Source: Clostridia bacterium (GTDB lineage: Bacteria > Bacillota > Clostridia > Oscillospirales > CAG-382). From it: a stretch of DNA of 64,000 nucleotides. The stretch's first letter is position 1. Each line of letters begins with the position of its first letter. Both the position numbers and the translations under genes were made by a program. The notes below the pieces were generated by a model that ran no database searches, was not told where the DNA came from, and saw nothing but the letters and a program-made list of their open reading frames with translations. Location of the stretch: positions 56,398 through 120,397 of the forward strand of contig JAFRPL010000029.1 in assembly GCA_017429165.1 (NCBI GenBank). Direction: 5' to 3'. Positions 57,812-64,000 of the stretch are shown piece by piece.

Positions 57812-59290
57812 TCACAGCAGTATGCAGATCAATCCGCCGCTGCCTTCGTTTATTATCTTGCGCAGGGTCTCGGCTATTTTCTGCCGCGCCTCTTCGGGCA
57901 TATGCGAAAGCTTGGTGTTTAGCCCTTCGCCTACGAGCTCCTGCAGCGATTTGCCGAACATATCGGAACTCCATATCTTTTTGGGATCTTCCTCGAATTC
58001 GCGCAGCATGAATTTTACCAGCTCTTCGGATTGCCTTTCGGTCCCCACGATGGGCGAGACCTCGGTCTCGACGTCGGCGCGGATCATATGGATCGAAGGC
58101 GCCGAGGCCTTGAGCCGCACGCCGTATCCGCCCGACTGGCGGACGATGACCGGTTCTTCGAGCGTGAGGTCTTCAAACGTGGGCGAAACTATCCCGTAGC
58201 CGGTCTCGCGCACGGAACGCAGCGCGTCCGCGACTTTGTCGTAGTCCTTGCGGGTCTGCGCAAGGTCCGAAAGCAGGTCGAAAAGGTCTTTTTCGTCTTC
58301 TATTTCAAAGCCGCTCTTTTCGCCGAGTATGCGGTAAAACAGCTTGTCGGGTATTTTGAGCGAAACGTTTATGATCCCTTTGCCCAGCGAAGACGTCACG
58401 CGTTCGGCGGATATTTCGTCTTCTTCTTCGGCGAACGCGCCGGCGCGCGCCGCGGCGTCGCCTATTTTGCTTACGCCCGAAGCAAGCGCATACATCGCCT
58501 GCAGCGCGCGTTCTTTTGCCGGATGCGTTTCTTCGAGCGAATCGAACCACGCAGGGTATGTAAAATCTATTTCTTTTACGGGGAATTCGTACAGCACCGT
58601 GCGCAGTATTTCCTTTATATCGGATTCGGTCATTTCAAGGCAGTTGACCGCCAGGACCGGAACGCCGTATTCGGCGGACATTTCACCGCAGAGCGTGCGC
58701 GCGCTTTCCGAACCCGGCTCGGCGGTGTTGAGCACGGCGATGAACGGTTTGCGGGCGTTTTTCAGTTCCAAAACGCATTTGCGTTCGGCTTCCACGTAAT
58801 TTTCGCGCGGGATCTCGCCTATGCTGCCGTCGGTGGTGACCATCAGCGCTATGGTCGAATGCTCGTTTATCACCTTGCGGGTGCCGGTTTCCGCCGCCTC
58901 TTCAAACGGCATCGCCTGCGGCGACCACGGAGTCATCACCATGCGCGGCTCGCCTTCTTCTATATGGCCTATCGCGTCGGGGACTATGAATCCCACGCAG
59001 TCTATCATCTTCAGCCGGAACGACGATCCGTCGCCCATGTCTACGGTCACCGCCTCTTCGGGCACGAACTTTGGCTCGGTCGTCATCACCGTTCTGCCGG
59101 AAGCCGATTGCGGCATTTCGTCGCGCGCGCGGCCGCGCAGGCTTTCGTTTTTGATATTCGGCAGCGCAAGATCGGCTATAAAGCGTTTTATCAGCGTGGA
59201 TTTGCCCGTGCGGACGGGACCGACCACGCCTATGTAGATATTTCCGTCGGTGCGTTCGGCAATGTCTTTGTATATCGAAAGATCTGCCAT
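57812..59290 (-). CDS. spoIVA: Stage IV sporulation protein A, spore coat morphogenetic ATPase
   Basis: A 492-residue ATPase, the same length as Bacillus SpoIVA. Walker A is GPVRTGKST near residue 24. The segment MIDCVGFIVPDAIGHIEEG near residue 94 matches the Walker B/sensor region, and the C-terminus ends GLICILL. SpoIVA polymerises on the outer forespore membrane and is the base of the coat. GGAGGAA precedes the ATG. It is followed by ylmC and an SLH protein. I could not place a mother-cell sigma-E promoter with confidence in the 110-base gap shared with a GNAT gene. Confidence 0.97.
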   Translation of the reverse strand: MADLSIYKDIAERTDGNIYIGVVGPVRTGKSTLIKRFIADLALPNIKNESLRGRARDEMPQSASGRTVMTTEPKFVPEEAVTVDMGDGSSFRLKMIDCVGFIVPDAIGHIEEGEPRMVMTPWSPQAMPFEEAAETGTRKVINEHSTIALMVTTDGSIGEIPRENYVEAERKCVLELKNARKPFIAVLNTAEPGSESARTLCGEMSAEYGVPVLAVNCLEMTESDIKEILRTVLYEFPVKEIDFTYPAWFDSLEETHPAKERALQAMYALASGVSKIGDAAARAGAFAEEEDEISAERVTSSLGKGIINVSLKIPDKLFYRILGEKSGFEIEDEKDLFDLLSDLAQTRKDYDKVADALRSVRETGYGIVSPTFEDLTLEEPVIVRQSGGYGVRLKASAPSIHMIRADVETEVSPIVGTERQSEELVKFMLREFEEDPKKIWSSDMFGKSLQELVGEGLNTKLSHMPEEARQKIAETLRKIINEGSGGLICILL

Positions 59291-59351
59291 TCGTTATTCC
59301 TCCCATACTTTCTTCTATCAAAATCTATTCGCGCGCGCGGTCAATTATTCA

Positions 59352-59380
59352 TTGACATTTGCCGCGTTCAGTGCTATTAT
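59352..59380 (+). promoter_or_regulatory. Sigma-A promoter of the GNAT-M20 operon
   Basis: TTGACA and TATTAT, 17-bp spacer, about 20 bases before the ATG. Confidence 0.78.
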
Positions 59381-59401
59381 TATTTGCGAGGTGTTGCATA
59401 T

Positions 59402-59878
59402 ATGGCTATAAGCGTAAGAAGAGCCCAACCCGGCGACATTCCGTTCATCCTTGACCTCCTCGATCAGATCCGCGACCTGCATCATCGCGGCAGACCGGAC
59501 GTTTTTAAGGATAGCGGCACCAAATATACCGCGTCTGAGCTCGAAGAAAAACTCGGAAGGGACGACGAGTGCATTTTCGTCGCATACGACGGCGAACAGC
59601 CGCTCGGCTACGTCTGTACCGTGACGACGGAATACAGCCGACACAATGTAATGCTCGATAAAAAGATCCTGTATATAGACGACTTATGCGTTTATCCGTC
59701 GTCGCGCGGGCGCGGGGTGGGCAGAATGTTGATGGACAAAGCGAAGTATTATGCAAAGGAATGCGGCTGCGCTTCCATGGAACTCGTCTGTTGGAAATTC
59801 GAGGGATCTGCCGAAGGTTTCTACCGCAGCTACGGGTTCACCACGATGTCAAGAAGAATGGAGTACAGAATAAAATGA
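59402..59878 (+). CDS. GNAT-family N-acetyltransferase
   Basis: A 158-residue acetyltransferase. Motif A is IDDLCVYPSSRGRGVGRMLM near residue 92, with the Q/RxxGxG/A acetyl-CoA loop. It ends in the YRSYGFTTMSRRMEY block. The acceptor is unknown. GAGGTG is eight bases before the ATG. It overlaps the start of the M20 peptidase gene by four bases. Confidence 0.88.
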   Translation: MAISVRRAQPGDIPFILDLLDQIRDLHHRGRPDVFKDSGTKYTASELEEKLGRDDECIFVAYDGEQPLGYVCTVTTEYSRHNVMLDKKILYIDDLCVYPSSRGRGVGRMLMDKAKYYAKECGCASMELVCWKFEGSAEGFYRSYGFTTMSRRMEYRIK

Positions 59879-61206
59879 ACGATATAGAACGTTACTTTGA
59901 AAGCCCCGTCATACGCGCGGAATTCGAATCCGATCTTTCCGCCCTGCTTTCGGTGCCGTCCGTCGCCGGAAAAGCCGAAGGCGAATATCCCTACGGCAGA
60001 GAATGCGCGCGCGCGGTCGATACCGCGCTGGCAATAGCAAAGCGTCTGGGATTCAGGACCGAAAACCACGAATACCGCTGCGCCAGCGCAGTGCTTGGCG
60101 AAAGCGAGCGCGAGCTCGGCATCGTCGCGCATCTCGACGTCGTCCCCGCAGGCGGCGGCTGGCATTACGAGCCGTACGCGCTGACTGTCGACCGCGAAAA
60201 GGGCGTATATATCGGGCGCGGCTCGCTCGACGACAAGGGCCCTCTCCTCGTCGCCATGTACGCTATGCGCTATTTTGCCGATAATAATATAAAACTGCCG
60301 TTTTCCATACGCCTCATAATGGGTTCCGACGAAGAAGTCGGCTCTTCGGATATGAGATATTTCAAAAAGGTGTGTACGCCTCCCGAATTTTCGTTCACGC
60401 CGGACGCCGATTTTCCGGTCTGCATAGGCGAAAAAGGCATTATGCATCTGGCGGTCGATCTCGGCGAAGCGGACAAATCGCTCACCGCGCTTTCCGCCGG
60501 CACCGTGGTCAACGCCGTCCCCGGCGAAGCTCGCGCCGAGATCGGCGGCGGCAGGATCGACGTAGCCGGCCGCACCGCGCACGCTTCCGCTCCGCACAAG
60601 GGCATCAACGCCGTGGCGCTGCTCGCCGACACTTTGCTCCGCACCGGCGTGCTCGCCGAAAGCGACGTGCCTAAGTTCAGGTTCTTAAAAGAAGCGGGCG
60701 AGGATATCCGCGGGCGCGTGCTCGGCACCGAGTATTCCGACGAACATTTCGGCCCGCTCACGTCGGTCGCCAGCGTGCTTTCACTCAAGGATGGGCATAT
60801 CGTCCAGTGCTTCGATATTCGTTTCCCGATGTCGCGCGATTTCGAACGCGTCCGTTCGGATATCGAAAAAGCCGTATCCGCGCGCGGTTATACCGTTATC
60901 TCGTGCGGCGGCAGCAACGGCTATTATTCGTCCGCCGACAGCAAAGAGATAAGGGCGCTGACTTCCGCCTGCGAGGAAGTGTTCGGCCGCGAATGCAAGC
61001 CGTTCACCATAGGCGGCGGCACCTACGCACGCGAGCTTCCCAATACCGTGGCGTTCGGACCCGATACCGAAGAATACCACGGCATACTCGGCGTGGGGAC
61101 CGGCGGCTGCCACGACAGCGACGAGTATCTTGCCATCGAGCTGGCGCGCAAGAGCTTCGGCATTTACGTAAGGTCCATACTCAATTTAAAAGATTGTTTC
61201 CGATAA
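59875..61206 (+). CDS. M20 family dipeptidase (Sapep/PepV-like)
   Basis: A 443-residue zinc dipeptidase. Metal ligands: His in IVAHLDVVPAGG near residue 85, Asp in GRGSLDDKGPLL near residue 115, the Glu pair in GSDEEVGSSDM near residue 148, Asp in FTPDADFPV near residue 173, and His in GGCHDSDEYLA near residue 420. The lid domain lies at about residues 185-330. The family hydrolyses short peptides. It is coupled to the GNAT gene upstream. Its 3' end overlaps the 3' end of yqfD on the other strand by 26 bases. Confidence 0.93.
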   Translation: MNDIERYFESPVIRAEFESDLSALLSVPSVAGKAEGEYPYGRECARAVDTALAIAKRLGFRTENHEYRCASAVLGESERELGIVAHLDVVPAGGGWHYEPYALTVDREKGVYIGRGSLDDKGPLLVAMYAMRYFADNNIKLPFSIRLIMGSDEEVGSSDMRYFKKVCTPPEFSFTPDADFPVCIGEKGIMHLAVDLGEADKSLTALSAGTVVNAVPGEARAEIGGGRIDVAGRTAHASAPHKGINAVALLADTLLRTGVLAESDVPKFRFLKEAGEDIRGRVLGTEYSDEHFGPLTSVASVLSLKDGHIVQCFDIRFPMSRDFERVRSDIEKAVSARGYTVISCGGSNGYYSSADSKEIRALTSACEEVFGRECKPFTIGGGTYARELPNTVAFGPDTEEYHGILGVGTGGCHDSDEYLAIELARKSFGIYVRSILNLKDCFR

Positions 61207-62377
61207 GGTCGTTTTCGCGTTCCACGCCTATTTCGGAATGCACCTTCACGCTGCCGTAAAGCGTAACGCAGTTTGCAAAAACGTCGTATTCCGTAGAAAA
61301 TTCAATATCTTCCGCTATGCCCTCAAGGTCGTTTGAATACCAGGCTTCAAACGCTTCGAGGGCTTTTTCGCGAGCCTCCTCGGGCGCCAGCGTCACCGTT
61401 TCCGTCACGTATTCTTCCGCGGTTATCACGGTCTTGCTCACGGGGAGTTTCAGCGGGCCCAATGTGATATCGTACGTCGTCACTGCCGCGTCAAAGTGCT
61501 CGAAACCGAACAGTTCGCCAAAAAACAGATTCAGATCGTTTCCGAATACGCGGTACACCGTCTTTTCCTCGGTCCGACCCGTGCGGGTGCGGAAAACGTA
61601 TCTGAGCGGGACGGTATAAACGAATTCGCGGTAATAGTACGCCGTCACTTTTCCGCGCGCGTGAGTCGCCGCTTCAAGGCACGGATCGTCGCCGACGGTG
61701 AACACTCCGCTTATAAGCACCTGCCCCGCGCTCACGGTGTCGCCCGGTTTGACTACCGCACGCCCGTTATATGTCTCTATATCCGTTATCACGCCGTCGC
61801 GCGCCGCCACCACGTCGTACACGCCGGATCGTTCAGCTTTTTCGGGCGGGCGAACACGCTCTATCACGTCCACGTAAAGGACCGTGCCGTCTATATGCAG
61901 CGAAGCCGACGAAAGTTCCGGCAGCGCGAGCACCAGCCGCGAATTCACGTCGCTCACGTCTATGCGCGGGATATACGCGCCGATATCCACCCCGAGCGAA
62001 TCGAGCGACGCGAGTATCTGCCTCTCGCTGACGTCCGAGTTTCCGGTAATGACTATATCCCACGCGAAAAGCGACGACACGAGCATCATAACGAGCCCGA
62101 GCGCCGTCCCGGCGGCGAGCCCCGCCCTTTTGCGGTATCTGTATATAATAAAAGGAAGACCGGACGCGCTTTCCGGCACGCCTGCATTTCCCAACGCTTT
62201 GACCGCCGCGCCGTATCCGAATACCGAAACCCGCGCTCTTACGACGTCGCCTTCGGCCTTTACGCCCCAAAAGAATGCGCCGCTCGCGTTAAGCGCGTTG
62301 AGGAATTCCGCCGCCATCCCGGGCGCGGATCTGAATACGTACCATCCCGTAAGGCGTGAAAGGAATCTATTTATCAT
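61181..62377 (-). CDS. yqfD: Sporulation protein YqfD
   Basis: A 398-residue membrane protein of the YqfD/spore-IV family. It shows GYGAAVKALGNAGVPE near the start, one hydrophobic helix at about residues 90-112, and the extracytoplasmic SDVSERQILASLDSLGVDIGAYIP and INSRLVLALPELS-like blocks (FtsQ/POTRA-like). The family is controlled by sigma-E and expressed in the mother cell. It overlaps yqfC by eleven bases at its start and the M20 peptidase gene at its end. Confidence 0.92.
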   Translation of the reverse strand: MINRFLSRLTGWYVFRSAPGMAAEFLNALNASGAFFWGVKAEGDVVRARVSVFGYGAAVKALGNAGVPESASGLPFIIYRYRKRAGLAAGTALGLVMMLVSSLFAWDIVITGNSDVSERQILASLDSLGVDIGAYIPRIDVSDVNSRLVLALPELSSASLHIDGTVLYVDVIERVRPPEKAERSGVYDVVAARDGVITDIETYNGRAVVKPGDTVSAGQVLISGVFTVGDDPCLEAATHARGKVTAYYYREFVYTVPLRYVFRTRTGRTEEKTVYRVFGNDLNLFFGELFGFEHFDAAVTTYDITLGPLKLPVSKTVITAEEYVTETVTLAPEEAREKALEAFEAWYSNDLEGIAEDIEFSTEYDVFANCVTLYGSVKVHSEIGVERENDLIGNNLLN

Positions 62378-62600
62378 CGTTTTGCTCCAGCTGCACCAAG
62401 CTTATCTCGCCGCATATGCCCAGCCGGTCTTCCGCCATCATATACATACGCAGCCCCTTTCCGTTTATTCTTATCACCGCGCCGCGCGCACGCGCCGCCA
62501 CGGCGTTCTCGCCGTATTCCGCAAGTCCGGTTATCCCCTCGATAAGACAATTGCGGTTGCCGCGCAGCTCAACGATAAAGTCTTTCTCGTCAAGTTTCAT
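62367..62600 (-). CDS. yqfC: YabP/YqfC family sporulation protein
   Basis: A 77-residue protein with the YabP/YqfC fold: DFIVELRGNRNCLIEGITGLAEY, VIRINGKGLRMYMMAEDRLGICGEI. It is usually the first gene of yqfC-yqfD and expressed in the mother cell. GAGG lies eight bases before the ATG. A sequence resembling a sigma-E promoter lies just upstream (62619-62647). Confidence 0.9.
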   Translation of the reverse strand: MKLDEKDFIVELRGNRNCLIEGITGLAEYGENAVAARARGAVIRINGKGLRMYMMAEDRLGICGEISLVQLEQNDDK

Positions 62601-62618
62601 AATATCATCCTCTTTACA

Positions 62619-62647
62619 ATAGTATTGTTCTGAACGCGGGAATATGA
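62619..62647 (-). promoter_or_regulatory. Candidate sigma-E promoter of yqfC-yqfD
   Basis: On the minus strand TCATATT (a full match to the sigma-E -35 consensus KMATATT) is followed by 14 bases and AATACTAT (6 of 8 to CATACAHT). It lies about 20 bases before the yqfC start. Confidence 0.55.
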
Positions 62648-62662
62648 AAGCGAGGTGCAGGC

Positions 62663-63535
62663 GTGAAAAAGGTATCGGCGTTAAAACTTGCGCTTTCGGC
62701 GGCGGCGTTCGCGGTTATGCTCGCCTTCCCGCGCGTTGTCAGCGATTCCGCGCGCGCCGGTCTTGCGTTCTGCGCCGAAATCCTGATACCCTCGTTGTTC
62801 GTCTATATGGTGCTTTCGGATATGCTCGCCGGGGCGGCGGCGTTCTTTCCGCGCGCGGCGTTCCCGTACGCAGTGATGATCGCCGGTATGATCTGCGGTT
62901 CGCCGTCGGGCGCCGATTCGGTCAGGCGGATATACGAAAACGGAGGGATAAGCAAAAAGCAGGCGGAATGCCTTATCGCCGTCAGCGGCAGCGCGTCGGC
63001 GTCGTTTACTGTCGGATTTGCGGGCGGCGCGGTGCTGGGGAGCGTGCGCGCCGGAGTTCTTATGCTCATATTCAAAGCCGCGGTCTCGTTCGCCGTGTGG
63101 GCTGTGATCTCGCGCGTTTCGCTGAGCGCGGAAGAACGCAAGTTTTCGGTCCGTGTGTGCGGCGGCGGCGCAAATCTCGCCGGGTCGGTGAAACGCGCGG
63201 CGTCCGCTGTAACGAACATCTGCGCGTGCGTTGTGTTTTTTACGGTCGCGGCGGATCTCGTCACGCCGCTTTGCGCAAATAACGAATATGCACGTCTCGC
63301 GCTGCGCGGCGCGCTGGAATTTTCCGGCGCTTTGGGAGAATGCCGCGCGCTTCCCGCCGGCGCAAGGTACGTCGCGGCGTGCGCGCTCATCGGATGGCAG
63401 GGCGCGTGCGTCCATCTGCAGGTCTCGGTCGCCGCGGGCGAAAAACTGTCGCTGAAACCGTATTTCGCGGTAAAAGCCGCCGAAACTTGCGCAATGACCG
63501 CGCTGGGGCTATTGACAAAAGGGCTCGCGGTTTGA
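62663..63535 (+). CDS. ylbJ: YlbJ-like sporulation membrane protein (nucleoside-recognition/Gate domain)
   Basis: A 290-residue polytopic protein with about eight hydrophobic segments. It contains the Gate-type blocks ILIPSLFVYMVLSDML near residue 36, MICGSPSGADSVRRIYENG near residue 76, and CALIGWQGACVHLQVSVA near residue 240, which fit YlbJ and related nucleoside-recognition proteins. YlbJ is sporulation-associated. GTG start with GAGGTG five bases upstream. It is divergent from yqfC with a 62-base gap, so shared sporulation control is plausible. Confidence 0.8.
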   Translation: MKKVSALKLALSAAAFAVMLAFPRVVSDSARAGLAFCAEILIPSLFVYMVLSDMLAGAAAFFPRAAFPYAVMIAGMICGSPSGADSVRRIYENGGISKKQAECLIAVSGSASASFTVGFAGGAVLGSVRAGVLMLIFKAAVSFAVWAVISRVSLSAEERKFSVRVCGGGANLAGSVKRAASAVTNICACVVFFTVAADLVTPLCANNEYARLALRGALEFSGALGECRALPAGARYVAACALIGWQGACVHLQVSVAAGEKLSLKPYFAVKAAETCAMTALGLLTKGLAV

Positions 63536-63541
63536 TATAAT
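63512..63541 (+). promoter_or_regulatory. Sigma-A promoter of the small Cys-rich protein
   Basis: TTGACA and TATAAT, 18-bp spacer. It lies across the 3' end of the ylbJ-like gene. Confidence 0.75.
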
Positions 63542-63570
63542 GCCAATACGTCGAAAAGAGGTGAAAACGG

Positions 63571-63771
63571 TTGGCAAAAGAAAAGATGCCGCAGATCGAA
63601 AAAATATGCTATAATTGCGAACGCGCCGTACGCATAGAGGGCTCCGATATGTGCGTGTGTTCCAAAAAGGGAATGGTCGAATCCGGCAACAGCTGTTCGG
63701 GCTTCAGGGCCGATCTGCTCAAGTATGTTCCCACACGTCCCAAGACGGTAAAGCTCGAGGATATCGAATGA
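63571..63771 (+). CDS. Small Cys-rich (zinc-binding-like) protein
   Basis: A 66-residue protein with TTG start after AGAGGTG. Four or five Cys (ICYNCERAVRIEGSDMC, VCSKKG, SCSGF) form CxxC and CxC patterns that would hold one metal ion. It looks like a conserved clostridial small protein, but I cannot name it or assign a function. It has its own promoter and precedes the rRNA operon promoter. Confidence 0.65.
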   Translation: MAKEKMPQIEKICYNCERAVRIEGSDMCVCSKKGMVESGNSCSGFRADLLKYVPTRPKTVKLEDIE

Positions 63772-63870
63772 TCCGTTTGGTCATTTTTACGGCAAAACAG
63801 GCAGTCTTACCGCGTCTTTTTTAACAAAAAGTACATTCTGAAAAAACTTTAAAAAAACTAAAAAAAGTAC

Positions 63871-63899
63871 TTGACAAAGGGAAAGAGATGTGGTAATAT
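63871..63899 (+). promoter_or_regulatory. Strong promoter of a probable rRNA operon
   Basis: TTGACA and TAATAT, 17-bp spacer, with an A/T-run UP-element-like stretch just upstream (63836-63868). Confidence 0.82.
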
Positions 63900-64000
63900 A
63901 GACAAGCTGACCGCCGAGAGGGAGAGTCAGCGCGGACATTGAAAACCGAACAACAACGAAGAGAAGTACAAAGTACGAAAGTACGGAGAGTACGAAAGAA
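63900..64000 (+). other. Probable rRNA operon leader, 16S gene expected just past the window
   Basis: The transcript start region reads into GACATTGAAAACCGAACAAC, a segment typical of clostridial 16S leader regions. GTAC-type repeats (GTACAAAGTACGAAAGTAC) follow to the window end. No rRNA sequence itself is present. Confidence 0.72.

Noticed and set aside
63776..63830. Terminator after the small Cys-rich gene
   Set aside because: A T run is present but the preceding inverted repeat is too weak to call.

Overview
The window looks like the chromosome of an anaerobic, endospore-forming member of the Clostridia, probably an uncultured gut lineage. Spore genes run from end to end: spoVAC-spoVAD-spoVAE, a spoIID/spoIIQ pair, spoIVA with ylmC, and yqfC-yqfD with a ylbJ-like gene. 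Other clues are Firmicutes-style AGGAGG ribosome sites, frequent TTG/GTG starts, strong sigma-A promoters with 17-bp spacers, and tRNA genes that carry CCA. Coding DNA is G+C-rich at third positions apart from a few AT-richer patches. The lineage assignment is inference; no 16S rRNA gene lies inside the window.

Layout. 1-5.8 kb: 3'-truncated acyl-CoA synthetase, spoVA operon, a toroid-fold glycosidase-like protein and an orphan OmpR-type regulator. 5.9-10 kb: ychF, a HAD phosphatase, an Mrp ATPase, an AEC transporter and a DUF4430 lipoprotein. 10-14.5 kb: a large discoidin/DUF4855 lipoprotein, mnmM, a VOC protein and tRNA-Arg. 14.9-20.7 kb: a tightly packed lysC-yigZ-metF-metH-trmK operon. 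20.8-24.8 kb: a zinc-ribbon membrane protein, a Na/Pi symporter with a phosphodiesterase, and a lipoprotein. 24.9-25.3 kb: tRNA-Val and an array of small hairpins. 25.4-39.6 kb: accessory carbohydrate and housekeeping genes (GH95-, GH127- and GH172-like enzymes, a discoidin/DUF4434/CBM lipoprotein, aldo/keto reductase, cytidine deaminase, phosphatases). 39.8-41.1 kb: a small AT-richer island bounded by two near-identical hairpins, the second being the tRNA-Gln terminator. 41.2-44.7 kb: YegP, an anti-sigma-like pair, spoIID and spoIIQ. 44.8-49.5 kb: citrate synthase-aconitase-isocitrate dehydrogenase operon. 49.5-51.8 kb: an ABC-class ATPase behind a 16-codon leader peptide and tandem terminators. 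51.9-54.6 kb: dCMP deaminase, lipoprotein, rimI and tsaD, followed by a cluster of DnaA-box-like sequences. 54.7-63.8 kb: a DUF6062 protein, an 8-oxoguanine glycosylase, an SLH protein, ylmC-spoIVA, a GNAT-M20 peptidase pair, yqfC-yqfD, a ylbJ-like gene and a small Cys-rich protein. The window ends in the promoter and leader of a probable rRNA operon.

How the genes work together. The TCA-branch operon would make 2-oxoglutarate for glutamate. The lysC-metF-metH operon links aspartate-family amino acids with one-carbon metabolism. The glycoside hydrolases and the two discoidin lipoproteins point to use of complex glycans at the cell surface. The most interesting non-standard signal is the leader at 49.5-49.7 kb. 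A short translated peptide is followed by two intrinsic terminators whose facing arms can pair with each other over 11 bp, which would disrupt both. This is the architecture of transcription attenuation and sits in front of a poorly understood ATPase.
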